Shown here piece by piece: positions 1 through 10,279 of a stretch of 64,000 nucleotides of DNA. A program made the position numbers and the translations under genes. The notes beneath the pieces are model-generated. The model did no database searches and was not told the DNA's origin. It saw only the letters and a list, made by a program, of their open reading frames with translations. The DNA is taken from contig JAGWBQ010000013.1 in the NCBI GenBank assembly GCA_021295815.1, forward strand, positions 46,923 through 110,922, given 5' to 3'. Every line of letters begins with the position of its first letter. Positions within the stretch are counted from its first letter, which is position 1. This DNA comes from Gemmatimonadota bacterium. GTDB taxonomy: Bacteria; Gemmatimonadota; Gemmatimonadetes; Longimicrobiales; Gaopeijiaceae.

Positions 1-436
1 AGTTCCGGTAGAGAGAGATATCGAAATTCCCGTCGGCGTCCTGGAACGCGGGCGCCGCCGCCAACTGCGGGGGCGGCGCGATCGGAGCCAGCCGGGCGAT
101 CTCTTCGTCGGTTACCGTGATACCGCGCCGCTCCAGCTCCTGTTCGATCAGTATCGTGATGACGATCTCTTCCCAGGCCTGATCCTCGAGCTCGCGATTC
201 TGCTGCGAGTGGATGGGCTCTTCCTGCACCGCCTGCGCCTGCTGGTAGAGCGACTGGTAGGTAAGGATGTACTCGTCGTAGCTGACTTTGCGACCGTTGA
301 CCGACCCGACGTCGCCGAGTCCGCCGGCGGACTGGCCGGTGATGTCGGCTCCCCATTCGAACACCATCAGCGCGACGAACGCTATGGCGGCCACGATCAT
401 GATCGGTTTGGTGGCGTCACGCATCTGACGCATCAT
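1..436 (-). CDS. PpiD/SurA-type periplasmic chaperone, N-terminal part (cut by window edge)
   Basis: The reverse strand from ATG at 436 (a second ATG follows at 433) is open to base 1, giving 145 codons with no stop. A short basic N-terminus (MMRQMRD) is followed by one hydrophobic helix at about residues 13-26, then a soluble segment with a V-N-G-x-x-V-S-Y-D-E-Y motif at about residues 45-55. This is the usual start of the SurA_N region in PpiD-like inner-membrane-anchored peptidyl-prolyl isomerase/chaperones, which help outer-membrane proteins fold in the periplasm. The catalytic parvulin domain would lie beyond the window, so isomerase activity cannot be judged. It is divergent from the aroQ operon. 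A SurA-like foldase without isomerase activity is the alternative. Confidence 0.75.
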   Translation of the reverse strand, partial: MMRQMRDATKPIMIVAAIAFVALMVFEWGADITGQSAGGLGDVGSVNGRKVSYDEYILTYQSLYQQAQAVQEEPIHSQQNRELEDQAWEEIVITILIEQELERRGITVTDEEIARLAPIAPPPQLAAAPAFQDADGNFDISLYRN

Positions 437-839
437 AGGCCTGACTCCGTAAACCGCTCGGGGGCGGAAGCGCCGCGCTGCGGGCGGCTGGCTGCGATGA
501 GGGTGTTCGACCCCGAAATCGGAACTCGCGGACGAGCGGCGGGGGTACGTGCACAGCCTACAAGAATAACCGCAGAGCACCTCCTCGTCCACCTGCCTCA
601 ACCCGAGATCCGTCCGCCCTCCCCGGTTTCCGGCATGCGTCTCGCCCGACTCCTGCCTGGCACGAGGTCCCCGATGTCGTGGGACATCCTCTTCACCTTA
701 GCAGATCTTCGTGGAGGCGCCGCAACCATTCCGAGCGCACGCCGCCGAGTGCTTCCCCGCCCGTTGACCGCAGGCCCGTCAATTTCTAGTTTAGGGAGAG
801 GCCGCTCTCCTCCGCGGCTCGAATTCCGCAAGAGATCGC
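437..839. other. Divergent intergenic region, about 400 bp
   Basis: No credible gene was found here; open frames on either strand have no family-like content. It must hold the promoters of the leftward ppiD-like gene and the rightward aroQ operon. A perfect 6-bp inverted repeat (GATGTC, loop GTGG, GACATC) lies at 673-688 and could be an operator or a small hairpin. A good promoter candidate for the rightward operon is listed separately. No convincing leftward promoter was identified. Confidence 0.6.
764..792 (+). promoter_or_regulatory. Predicted sigma-70-type promoter of the aroQ-efp-accBC-ftsK operon
   Basis: TTGACC (764-769, 5 of 6 matches to the -35 consensus) is separated by exactly 17 bp from TAGTTT (787-792, a 3 of 6 match to the -10). 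Initiation would fall near 799, about 40 nt before the aroQ ATG at 840. Spacing and position are good and the -10 is weak, so this is a prediction from sequence only. Confidence 0.45.
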
Positions 840-1991
840 ATGAGCAAATCGGACACGATCGACGACACTCGGAGACTGAGCGCGCGCCTCGAGGCCCTAA
901 TGCAGGTCAGCGGCTCGGCCTTCGTTTCGATCGCCGAACTCCAGAGACGCCTGGGGCGGCTGGAGGAGGCTCGGGCGACGCTGGACGAGGGATTGGCTCG
1001 AGACCCGGACCGGTGTTCGGGCCACGTGGTCAGGATTCGCGTCCTGAAGGACCTGGGGGAGAGGGAAGGTGCGTTGGCGGCGGCGGCGGCGGCCCGGGAG
1101 CTCGATCCGGACAACAGTGAGGTCGGGCGTCTGCTCGCCGAACAGAGCGTCCCGTCCGTCGGGGCGGAGGAAGCGGAAGGACCGGACCCGTCACGCGCAA
1201 CCCGGTCGGCCGAGGGCGACGCGACCGACCGCGACGAGGACTCCCCGTTCTCGATCGAAACCCTCACCCTCGCGGCGCTCTACCTGCGCCAGGGGTACCG
1301 CCAAAAGGCCGAGGAGACCTATCGCAGGATCCTGGCTCGGAACCCCTTGGGCGAGATCGCACAGGAGTGCGTGGCGGCGCTCGAACATCTGGCCGGCGAA
1401 GATGCGTCCACCTCCGCGCAGCCCGTCGCCGGTCCGGCCGCTACGGAGCCCGCGCGCGCCGAGGGTTCCGCTGTGGACCGTTCGAGCGAACCGTCCGCCG
1501 CGTCCAAGCCGGGCGGTCCTGCCGATGCGCGCACGATACTCGTCGTCAACGGTCCCAACCTGGCCGCGCTCGGAAAGCGGGAACCTGAGACCTACGGGAG
1601 CCTCAGCCTGGACTCCGTGAACGGCGAGATCGCGGAGCTCGGTCGCGAGCTCGGGTTGAATGTGAAGTTCTTCCAGTCGAACTCGGAAGGGGAGCTGGTC
1701 GACGAGATCGAGGAATCCCGGGAGGACGTCGACGGCATCATCATCAACCCCGGTGGGCTGACGCACACGTCGGTGGTGCTGCGCGACGCCTTGGTCGGCT
1801 CCGGTCTCCCCTTCGTCGAGGTGCATATCTCGAATACCGCAGGGCGCGAGCCTTTCCGCCGCAAGTCGCTGGTTTCGGCCAAGGCTGTCGGCGTCGTATA
1901 TGGATTCGGCGTGAGGGGCTATCTTTTAGCTCTGCGCGGACTCGACGGAGTGCTGCGCGCCGACGATCCTCCGACGCACCGAACCCGCTAA
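840..1991 (+). CDS. aroQ: TPR domain fused to type II 3-dehydroquinate dehydratase
   Basis: The C-terminal part (about residues 230-375) is a complete type II dehydroquinase, which converts 3-dehydroquinate to 3-dehydroshikimate in the shikimate pathway. Visible motifs are NGPNL (237-241), K-R-E-P-E-T-Y with the conserved Arg247 and catalytic Tyr252, F-Q-S-N-S-E-G-E, INPGGLTHTS with the conserved His, EVHISN with the catalytic His, and the REPFRR arginines. Type II enzymes are normally about 150 residues. Here about 210 extra residues precede the enzyme: TPR-like helical repeats (about 30-110 and 135-180) separated by acidic or proline-rich linkers. The start ATG at 840 sits about 40 nt after a candidate promoter, and efp begins 4 nt after the stop. 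The catalytic assignment is secure; the role of the TPR part is unknown. Confidence 0.9.
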   Translation: MSKSDTIDDTRRLSARLEALMQVSGSAFVSIAELQRRLGRLEEARATLDEGLARDPDRCSGHVVRIRVLKDLGEREGALAAAAAARELDPDNSEVGRLLAEQSVPSVGAEEAEGPDPSRATRSAEGDATDRDEDSPFSIETLTLAALYLRQGYRQKAEETYRRILARNPLGEIAQECVAALEHLAGEDASTSAQPVAGPAATEPARAEGSAVDRSSEPSAASKPGGPADARTILVVNGPNLAALGKREPETYGSLSLDSVNGEIAELGRELGLNVKFFQSNSEGELVDEIEESREDVDGIIINPGGLTHTSVVLRDALVGSGLPFVEVHISNTAGREPFRRKSLVSAKAVGVVYGFGVRGYLLALRGLDGVLRADDPPTHRTR

Positions 1992-1994
1992 CAG

Positions 1995-2561
1995 ATGGCC
2001 ACCACGGCAGACTTCCGCAACGGCATGGTGCTCGAGATCGACGGCGACCTCTGGTCCATCACCTACTTCCAGCACGTCAAGCCCGGCAAGGGCGGCGCCT
2101 TCGTGCGTACGCGGCTCAAGAACGTTCTTACCGGCGCGGTCGTCGACCGGACATACCGCGCGGGCGAAAAAGTAACCGATGTCCGGCTGGAGCGGAGGCC
2201 GGTGAACTACATGTACGGCGACGGCCAGCTCCATCACTTCATGGATGCCGAAACCTTCGACATGATCCCCATCGCCGGGGAGCTCGTTGGCGAGGATCAG
2301 CTCAAGTACCTGAAGGAGAACATGGAGTGCGCCGGACTGACCCACGAGGGCGACGTCATCAGCGTCGAGCTACCCAACTTCGTGGAGCTCGAAGTGACCC
2401 GAACCGATCCCGGTTTCAAGGGCGACACCGCCCAGGGCGCGACCAAGCCCGCCACGCTCGAGACCGGGGCCGTGGTCCAGGTGCCCCTCTTCGTGAACGA
2501 GGGCGACGTGATCAAGATCGACCGTCGCGAAGACAAGTACCTGTCCCGGGTCGGAGGTTAG
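1995..2561 (+). CDS. efp: Elongation factor P
   Basis: This 188-residue protein has normal EF-P length and the three beta-barrel domains of the family. The N-terminal KOW-like domain carries the conserved loop K-P-G-K-G with Lys32 at the tip, the position post-translationally modified in many bacteria. The C-terminal OB domain ends with the family-typical motif around G-D-V-I-K-I-D. EF-P binds ribosomes stalled on proline-rich stretches and promotes peptide-bond formation. The gene lies 4 nt after aroQ and 5 nt before accB. The efp-accB-accC order is common in bacteria and supports cotranscription. The modifying enzyme is not in this window. Confidence 0.97.
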   Translation: MATTADFRNGMVLEIDGDLWSITYFQHVKPGKGGAFVRTRLKNVLTGAVVDRTYRAGEKVTDVRLERRPVNYMYGDGQLHHFMDAETFDMIPIAGELVGEDQLKYLKENMECAGLTHEGDVISVELPNFVELEVTRTDPGFKGDTAQGATKPATLETGAVVQVPLFVNEGDVIKIDRREDKYLSRVGG

Positions 2562-2565
2562 CCAA

Positions 2566-3045
2566 ATGAAGGAAAACAAGTTCGATCTGACGTACTTGGA
2601 ACAGCTCGTCGTCCTGGTAGAGGCCAGCGGCGTACACGAGCTCGAGCTCGAGGTGGGGGAGACCCGGGTCCGAATCGTCAAGCCGCCTTTGCCGCAGGTG
2701 GTTCAGGCCGCCCCCGCGGCCATCGCGCCGCCACCCGCACCAGCCGGCGCAGTTGAGGAATCGGCGCCGAAGACCGAGGCCGACCCCGGCTCATCGGGCT
2801 CCGAAACCGTCGAGGTTAACGCGCCCATGGTCGGGACCTTCTACCGGGCGCCTTCGCCTAACGCGCCACCCTATACGCGTCGTGGAGAGCGGGTTTCGGT
2901 CGGAGACACTCTCTGTATAATCGAGGCGATGAAACTCATGAACGAACTCGAGGCCGAGGTGGCGGGGACCGTCGTGGAGATCTGCCTGGAGAACGGCGCA
3001 CCTGTCGAGTACGGCCAGGCGCTCTTCCGCATCGATCCCGACTGA
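2566..3045 (+). CDS. accB: Biotin carboxyl carrier protein of acetyl-CoA carboxylase
   Basis: This is a 159-residue protein. The N-terminal segment (1-45) has the L-V-x-L-V-E-A-S-G pattern of AccB, followed by a Pro/Ala-rich flexible linker (about 48-80) and a C-terminal biotinyl domain (about 83-159). The domain carries the E-A-M-K-L-M-N-E motif, with Lys123 as the biotinylation site. Carboxybiotin formed on this lysine by AccC is passed to carboxyltransferase to make malonyl-CoA for fatty-acid synthesis. It lies between efp and accC in the same operon. Carboxyltransferase genes accA and accD are not in the window. Confidence 0.97.
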   Translation: MKENKFDLTYLEQLVVLVEASGVHELELEVGETRVRIVKPPLPQVVQAAPAAIAPPPAPAGAVEESAPKTEADPGSSGSETVEVNAPMVGTFYRAPSPNAPPYTRRGERVSVGDTLCIIEAMKLMNELEAEVAGTVVEICLENGAPVEYGQALFRIDPD

Positions 3046-3056
3046 CCGGACCGAAC

Positions 3057-4403
<1,347 letters not shown>

Positions 4404-4407
4404 CCCG

Positions 4408-6906
4408 ATGGCTCGCCGCAGGAAGGAGCGTAGGGGAGCGGGCCGGGCAGCGACATCGCGCCGGTCGAAGGCCCGATCGTCGAAGGGGGCGCGAACGGCC
4501 AAGGATATGAAGCGTCCGAAGAAGGCGAGACGTCCGAAAAAGCAGGTCTCGCGGAGCGGTGACGCCGCAGCCGCGCCCGCCGGGATGGGGACGAGGGTCG
4601 TTCTCGTTCTCGGGCTCTCCGGGATCGCGCTGCTCACAACTTTCAGCCTGATTCCCGTCCCCGAGGGCTCGATTCGCTTCCCCGACGGCAACCTGATAGG
4701 TCCGTTCGGGGCCTGGTTGCGGCGTGCGCTTGCGGGGGCGGCGGGCGTCTGTGCGCCCTTGGTGCCGGTGACCTTCGCGACCATGACCTGGCTTACCCTA
4801 TCCCGGGGCAGCGACGGACCGCTTCGCCTGCGGCCGGCCCGCTGGCTGGCGCTCGAACTGGGACTGTTGGCTCTGGCGCCGACCGCTGCGCACCTGATCC
4901 GGGCGGGGTCCGGCGGCCGGCTGGGCGAGTTCGTCGGGGCGCCCCTGGTCGGGACGCTCGGCTGGCTGGGCGGAAGCGTGATCACGCTCGTCGGGGTCTC
5001 GGCCCTCTCGCAGATCGCGCTCGGCTGGAACCCCGTTTCCGCCGGCGTGCCCCGCCTCGCCCGAGCGGTGGCGTGGCTTGCCGTCCGAAGCTGGCGCACG
5101 GCACGGGGTGCGGTCGAAGCGCGGAAGAAGAGGCGGCTTGCCGCAGGACCGGACGAGAGTCGCGGAGGGCGTGACCGGATGGACGAGGCCTCGTCCGACG
5201 GGATTGTGGACGGTCGGGACGACCGCGGTGGCGAGTCTCCCGCCGGAACGGAGAAGGGAGAGGCCGCCGGAGCCGACGCTTCTTCCGGCACCGAAGAGAT
5301 CGAACCCGCCGGCAGCGGGCCGTCCGGAGCAGGCGGCGACCGCCTCCCGGCCCGCCCGGTCACCGCCCCCGATCCGGCCGATTCGCTCACCCCGAGCATC
5401 GACCTGCTTCCCGAACCTCTTTCGCGTCCAGGCGATTCCGAGGAAGTTCTCGACGGCAGGGAGGCGAAGCTCGTCAACACCCTCAAGACCTTCAAGGTCG
5501 AGTGCCGGCCGGGCAGGCGCGAGACCGGACCCGCCGTCACCCAGTTCAGGATCATCCCCAACCGGGGCGTGAAGGTGGCCCGCATAGTCAACCTGGCGCC
5601 CGACCTCGCGCTTGCGGTCAAGGCGGAGAGCCTGCGCATCGTCGCGCCGATCCCGGGAGAGGGTGCGGTGGGCATCGAGGTGCCGAACTCCCGGCGCGCC
5701 ATCGTAGGCATTCGGGAGATCATCGGGGACGATTCCTTCCGGTACGCGAGGAGCACTCTGCCTATGGCCTTCGGCAAGGACATCCGAGGACGTCCTTACG
5801 TGACCGGACTGGAGCGCATGCCCCACCTCCTCATCGCCGGCCAGACCGGTTCGGGCAAGTCGGTGTGTCTGAACACCATCGTCACCTCGCTCGTCTTCCG
5901 GCACTCCGCCGACAGCCTGCGCCTGCTGATGATTGACCCCAAGATGGTCGAGCTCTCGATCTACGGCCGTCTCCCTCATCTCCGCCATCCGGTGGTCACC
6001 GACCCGCGCGACGCGGCTGCGGTGTTGGAGTGGGCGGTCATCGAGATGGAGCGTCGCTATGCGCTGCTGCGGGCGAACTCGGTGCGTTCGATCGGCGAAT
6101 TCAACGCCAGGGTCGAGGAAGGGGCCGAACTGGTGGACGAGGGTCCGGTCGCAGGGACCGCCGGGGAGGATGCCACTTACGAGGGAGGTGCGCTGCCCTA
6201 CATAGTCCTCGTGGTAGACGAACTGGCCGATCTGATGATGACGGTCCAGTCGGACGTGGAGAAGCCGCTCACCCAGCTCGCCCAGAAGGCCCGGGCCATC
6301 GGTATCCACCTCATCGTCGCCACCCAGCGTCCTTCCGTCAATGTCATCACCGGTCTCATAAAGGCGAACTTTCCCACCCGGCTGGCGTTCCGCGTCGCCT
6401 CCAAGACCGACTCGCGCACGATCCTCGACATGAACGGCGCCGAAGCCCTGCTCGGCAACGGCGACATGCTCTTCCTGCCGCCGGGCGAAGGCGAGCCCGT
6501 GCGAATTCAGGGTGCCTTCATCTCCACCTCGGACACCGAACGACTGATGGCGTGGTACGCCGAGATGGCCGCGAGCGGCGTTGAGGGGTATAGGACGCCT
6601 GAACGGGAGAACGACATTCTGGCGGAGGTGCGCGCCAAGGCCGAGGAGGAGGCCGGCCGTTCCGAAACCGAGTCCGCTGCCGACCGCGACCCGATCTTCG
6701 GAGAGGCGGCGATGGTTTGCGTATCCAACGGCAGCGCCTCGACATCGCTTCTTCAGCGGAAGCTCAAGGTGGGATACGGCCGGGCGGCGCGCGTCATCGA
6801 CCAGTTGCACGATGCCGGGATCATCGGTCCGGCGGACGGTGCGCGCGGGCGAGAGGTGCTCGTGAGCCTGGACCGACTCGATGCGATCATAAGGGGAGAA
6901 GAGTGA
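4408..6906 (+). CDS. ftsK: DNA translocase FtsK
   Basis: This 832-residue protein has a very basic N-terminal tail (residues 1-50, Arg/Lys-rich), about four membrane helices (about 62-80, 108-130, 150-168 and 178-200), an acidic and proline-rich linker (about 240-345), the motor domain and a winged-helix gamma domain at the C-terminus (about 755-832). Walker A GQTGSGKS is at 478-485 and Walker B is I-V-L-V-V-D-E-L-A-D-L-M. The T-Q-R-P-S-V-x-V-I-T-G motif follows. FtsK pumps DNA at the septum and activates XerCD at dif; the gamma domain reads KOPS. The gene starts 5 nt after accC and overlaps lolA, so it belongs to the same operon. Confidence 0.96.
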   Translation: MARRRKERRGAGRAATSRRSKARSSKGARTAKDMKRPKKARRPKKQVSRSGDAAAAPAGMGTRVVLVLGLSGIALLTTFSLIPVPEGSIRFPDGNLIGPFGAWLRRALAGAAGVCAPLVPVTFATMTWLTLSRGSDGPLRLRPARWLALELGLLALAPTAAHLIRAGSGGRLGEFVGAPLVGTLGWLGGSVITLVGVSALSQIALGWNPVSAGVPRLARAVAWLAVRSWRTARGAVEARKKRRLAAGPDESRGGRDRMDEASSDGIVDGRDDRGGESPAGTEKGEAAGADASSGTEEIEPAGSGPSGAGGDRLPARPVTAPDPADSLTPSIDLLPEPLSRPGDSEEVLDGREAKLVNTLKTFKVECRPGRRETGPAVTQFRIIPNRGVKVARIVNLAPDLALAVKAESLRIVAPIPGEGAVGIEVPNSRRAIVGIREIIGDDSFRYARSTLPMAFGKDIRGRPYVTGLERMPHLLIAGQTGSGKSVCLNTIVTSLVFRHSADSLRLLMIDPKMVELSIYGRLPHLRHPVVTDPRDAAAVLEWAVIEMERRYALLRANSVRSIGEFNARVEEGAELVDEGPVAGTAGEDATYEGGALPYIVLVVDELADLMMTVQSDVEKPLTQLAQKARAIGIHLIVATQRPSVNVITGLIKANFPTRLAFRVASKTDSRTILDMNGAEALLGNGDMLFLPPGEGEPVRIQGAFISTSDTERLMAWYAEMAASGVEGYRTPERENDILAEVRAKAEEEAGRSETESAADRDPIFGEAAMVCVSNGSASTSLLQRKLKVGYGRAARVIDQLHDAGIIGPADGARGREVLVSLDRLDAIIRGEE

Positions 6907-7637
6907 AGGAGATGCTAACGGAAGGAGCTCGCGCTTCGCCCAGGACGCCCTGGGGTCCCGCAACTGGGGGTGGTCCCGCAACTCGCTGCGGGCTGGCGTG
7001 GGCCGTCGTCGCTTCGGTCATCGCGGTTTCCGGCACGAGCGCGCAAACACCCACCGGGATCGAGGTTCTCGAGCTGGCGGCTTCTCGTCACGAACGGATC
7101 GATGCGCTCTGCGCCGATTTCGAGCAGCGCCTCGACATCGCGCTTCTGGGCGAAGAGCATGCAGGGAAGGGCCGCCTCTGCCACCGACGCCCGTCCTACT
7201 TCGGCATGCGTTTCACCGAACCCGCAGGCGACCTCGTGATCGCCGACGGCACCTGGGTCTGGCTCTACAATCCCAGCATGGAGGAGGGGCAGGCCATAAG
7301 GTACCCGGCCGCGAGCTCGGGCGGCTCGCACAACATCTTCCACGACTTCCTCGACGATCCCGCGGCACGCTACACCGCCAGCTACCTCGGTGAAGAGGAG
7401 TTCGAAGGAGCGGGAGCGGCCCACCGGGTCAGGGTGAAGCCTCGGGAGACGGCCGGATTCGCGGCGGCCGAGCTCTGGATCGACCTCGACGAGCACATCC
7501 TCCGCAAGATCAGGGTCGAAGACGAGAACGGAACCGTGAGGGTCGTTACACTGTCCGCCATCGATCTGGCCCCTGCGCTCGCCCCCGCCTGGTTCGAGTT
7601 CGTTCCCCCGCCCGGCACGACGGTCATAACGCGATGA
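6903..7637 (+). CDS. lolA: LolA-like outer-membrane lipoprotein carrier
   Basis: The proposed start is GTG at 6903, overlapping the ftsK stop and preceded by an AAGGGGA Shine-Dalgarno at good spacing; ATG at 6912 is the alternative. A hydrophobic export segment at about residues 28-47 ends in S-A-Q, consistent with signal-peptidase I cleavage. The mature part has the LolA pattern: an early F-E-Q-R-L motif, G-K-G-R-L-C-H-R-R-P-x-x-F-x-M-R-F-T-E-P, then D-G-T-W-V-W-L-Y-N-P. LolA accepts lipoproteins from LolCDE and carries them across the periplasm. Length is about 244 residues. Stop and rimO start overlap as ATGA. Confidence 0.85.
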   Translation: MKEMLTEGARASPRTPWGPATGGGPATRCGLAWAVVASVIAVSGTSAQTPTGIEVLELAASRHERIDALCADFEQRLDIALLGEEHAGKGRLCHRRPSYFGMRFTEPAGDLVIADGTWVWLYNPSMEEGQAIRYPAASSGGSHNIFHDFLDDPAARYTASYLGEEEFEGAGAAHRVRVKPRETAGFAAAELWIDLDEHILRKIRVEDENGTVRVVTLSAIDLAPALAPAWFEFVPPPGTTVITR

Positions 7638-9202
7638 GCGTCGCCGACCGGACTCTCACCGCGCCCGCAAGCTCGCGCGAGCTTCCCGTCTTCCCCCTCA
7701 CAGGGGCGACCGGACACTCGACCACCCCGCTCGCCGTGGCGCGGGCCGGAAGGTCCCTGGGACCGGTGGCGGGCCCGCGGGTCTCGGTGGTCACTCTGGG
7801 GTGCGACAAGAACACCGTCGACTCGGAGCGGATCGCCGGAGCCCTCGTGGCGGCCGGGGCCCGACTGCTCCCGGATCCGGACGGCGCCGAGGTGGTGGTC
7901 GTGAACACCTGCGGCTTCATCGACGCTGCGAAGGAAGAGTCGATCGAGGCCATTCTACAGGCTGCCGAGATGAAGGCCCGGGGCGATCTGAAGGCGCTGG
8001 CGGTGGTCGGTTGTCTCGTGGAACGCTACCGCGCCGAACTCGAACGCGAGCTTCCGGAGGTCGATCTCCTGCTCGGACTCAGCCAAGCGGGAAGCCTGAT
8101 CCCCTCGCTCCGCGATCTGGGACTGCTGGAGGAGCCGACGGTGCCGCTCATGGAGCGACCCTTGCGCGTGGTGATGAGCGACACGCTTCACACCTCCTTT
8201 CTGAAGGTGAGCGAAGGCTGCGACCACACCTGCGCCTTCTGCGCCATTCCCCTCATGCGCGGCCTGCACCGGTCGCATCCCCTGGACGAGCTTGTTCACG
8301 AAGCGCGCCAACTGGGCGAGGCCGGCGTCCGCGAACTCAACGTCGTCTCTCAGGACACCACATGGTACGGACGGGATCTCCGGCGCAGGGACCGCGGCGC
8401 CCCGCTGCTTCCCGAACTTCTTGCGGCTCTCCTGGCCGAGACCGACGTGGAGTGGTACCGACTCTTCTACATGTATCCGTCGGGCATCACGCGCTCACTC
8501 GCCGAGCTCATGGCCGACGAGTCCCGCATCGTCGACTACCTCGACATGCCCATCCAGCACGGCAGCGACCGCATCCTCCGGCTCATGCGCCGTCCGGAGC
8601 GTCGCCGGACCATCAGGGAGCGGGTGAGCTGGCTAAGGGACGCGGTTCCGGGCATCACGCTGCGCTCGACCGTTATCGTGGGCTTCCCGGGTGAGACCGA
8701 CCGCGACTTCCGCGAGCTCTGCGACCTGCTCGAGGAGCTGAAGCTCGACCGGACGGGCATCTTCCCCTACTCCCCCGAGCAGGGCACACGTGCGCGAGCG
8801 ATGCCGGATCGTCCGGGAACCGGGATCGTACGGCGGCGCATGGAGGAGCTGAACGAACTCGTGAGCGGGATCGAGGCCGAAGCTGCGGAAGAGCGGGTGG
8901 GCACCGTCGCTCTCGCCCTGGTCGACGGTGTTGAAAGCGATTCGATCACGGCGCGTACCGAATCGCAAGCGGTGGATGTGGACGGGGTGACGCACGTGCG
9001 CCCTGAAGGAAGTCGGCCCCCGGTCGGCCCCGTGAAGGGCGATTCGTCGAAGGGAGCCGCGGTCGGCGTCCGCCCGGGCGATTTCGTGGAGGTTCTGATC
9101 GAAGATGCGTTCGACGGCGACATGACTGCGCAGCTCGTGGCCGCACCGGTGTCGGGACGCCGCGTCTCGGGCCGAAGAGCGCCGGGCGAGGAGCTGCGAT
9201 GA
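7634..9202 (+). CDS. rimO: Ribosomal protein S12 methylthiotransferase RimO
   Basis: This is a radical-SAM methylthiotransferase. An N-terminal MTTase domain (from about residue 50) has V-T-L-G-C-D-K-N-T-V-D-S-E and N-T-C-G-F-I-D-x-A-K-E-E-S-I, and its cysteines bind the auxiliary [4Fe-4S] cluster. The radical-SAM core has C-D-H-T-C-A-F-C (the CxxxCxxC motif), followed by a C-terminal TRAM-like domain. RimO thiomethylates an aspartate of ribosomal protein S12. The H-T-S-F-L-K-V-S-E-G-C segment and the single-substrate TRAM layout favour RimO over MiaB. At 522 residues it is longer than usual because about 50 residues precede the MTTase domain and the C-terminus has extra linker. The start overlaps lolA and the end overlaps the next gene (ATGA both times). 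Confidence 0.95.
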   Translation: MSVADRTLTAPASSRELPVFPLTGATGHSTTPLAVARAGRSLGPVAGPRVSVVTLGCDKNTVDSERIAGALVAAGARLLPDPDGAEVVVVNTCGFIDAAKEESIEAILQAAEMKARGDLKALAVVGCLVERYRAELERELPEVDLLLGLSQAGSLIPSLRDLGLLEEPTVPLMERPLRVVMSDTLHTSFLKVSEGCDHTCAFCAIPLMRGLHRSHPLDELVHEARQLGEAGVRELNVVSQDTTWYGRDLRRRDRGAPLLPELLAALLAETDVEWYRLFYMYPSGITRSLAELMADESRIVDYLDMPIQHGSDRILRLMRRPERRRTIRERVSWLRDAVPGITLRSTVIVGFPGETDRDFRELCDLLEELKLDRTGIFPYSPEQGTRARAMPDRPGTGIVRRRMEELNELVSGIEAEAAEERVGTVALALVDGVESDSITARTESQAVDVDGVTHVRPEGSRPPVGPVKGDSSKGAAVGVRPGDFVEVLIEDAFDGDMTAQLVAAPVSGRRVSGRRAPGEELR

Positions 9203-10263
9203 CCCCGAAAATGCGGACTGCAGAAGGGGCGACTGCGGACTCGTCCCGCGTGCGTGTCGGCGTGATCGGCACCGGTGCGATCACCCAGGTCGCCCACCTG
9301 CCCATTCTCGCCGAGCGCCCCGACGTGGAGCTCATGGCCCTCGCGGACGTGGACCAGCGCAAGGCGGAGATGCTTTCGCGACGTTTCGAGGTCCCGCTCG
9401 TCATGGATTCAGACGAGATCGTCGACTTCGATCTCGACGCCGTCGTCGTGGCGACCCCGAACGCGACGCACGAACCCATCGCGATGGCGGCCCTGGAGCG
9501 AGGCAAGCACGTCTTCGTCGAGCGTCCCATCGCCATCAGCTCGGAAGGAGCCATGCGCATGCTGCGGACGGCGGAGAAGGCCGGTCGCTCGCTTACCGTG
9601 GGAATGCCCCACCGCTACCGGGCGGAGGCGGTCGCGATCCGGGAACTCGTCGCGGCGGGAGAACTGGGCGAGCTACGCTCCGTGCGAGGTTCGCGCCTCA
9701 TGCGGAGCAGCCCGCAGGCGCCCACCTGGCGGCAGAGCCGTGATCTGGCGGGCGGCGGCGCGCTGGTCGACCTGGGGGTGACCGTGATCGACCTGATCCT
9801 ATGGCTCTCAGGCTACCCCGAGGTGGCTCGCGTGTCGTGCGTGCTGTCTCGGGAGGGGGGCGACGTGGAGGAAACCGCTTCGCTGATGTTTGTCGCGAGG
9901 GACGGTCCCGCCTTCACCGTGGAGGTCGGGAACAACTTCCGAGGCACGTACGACAGTTGGTTCACCGGTGCCATCGGCACCAAGGGTTCGGTGAACTATC
10001 CGCCACTCACCGTCTCCAAGGAGGTGGGCGGCCGACCGACCGACGTCACGCCCCGGCTTCCCCGACCCAGCGGCGGCGAGGACGCTTATACCAACGCCTA
10101 CCGCCGCCAGATCGACGAGTTCGTCTGGACGGTGAAGAGCTGGGGCGGCGAGGACGCGCCCGAGTACCGCCTCCCGATGTGCCAGGTGGAGCTCATGAAG
10201 CTGGTCGAGGCCGCCTATCGTTCGGCGGCGGAGGGAAGGGAAGTGGTTCTGGCAGGGTCGTAG
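9199..10263 (+). CDS. Gfo/Idh/MocA-family oxidoreductase
   Basis: This 354-residue protein has an N-terminal Rossmann domain (G-V-I-G-T-G-A-I-T-Q from about residue 18), then V-V-V-A-T-P-N-A-T-H and the substrate domain (about 140-340). Members use NAD(P)(H) to oxidise or reduce sugars and related polyols. The usual E-K-P motif, whose lysine is catalytic in many members, reads E-R-P here (V-F-V-E-R-P-I-A), so activity or substrate may differ. The substrate cannot be read from the sequence. It lies between rimO (overlapping start) and lnt, an envelope operon, so a role in envelope sugar chemistry is possible but only inferred. Confidence 0.85.
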   Translation: MTPKMRTAEGATADSSRVRVGVIGTGAITQVAHLPILAERPDVELMALADVDQRKAEMLSRRFEVPLVMDSDEIVDFDLDAVVVATPNATHEPIAMAALERGKHVFVERPIAISSEGAMRMLRTAEKAGRSLTVGMPHRYRAEAVAIRELVAAGELGELRSVRGSRLMRSSPQAPTWRQSRDLAGGGALVDLGVTVIDLILWLSGYPEVARVSCVLSREGGDVEETASLMFVARDGPAFTVEVGNNFRGTYDSWFTGAIGTKGSVNYPPLTVSKEVGGRPTDVTPRLPRPSGGEDAYTNAYRRQIDEFVWTVKSWGGEDAPEYRLPMCQVELMKLVEAAYRSAAEGREVVLAGS

Positions 10264-10279
10264 GTCGCGGCCCCGATCC

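Noticed and set aside
209..1120. 303-codon plus-strand ORF across the divergent intergenic region
   Set aside because: It runs opposite the ppiD-like gene and over the start of aroQ, is Arg/Gly-rich and shows no motif.
4798..6981. Long antisense open frame of 727 codons opposite ftsK
   Set aside because: High GC opens long antisense frames. It lies wholly opposite ftsK, whose motifs are clear, and its product shows no family-like motif.
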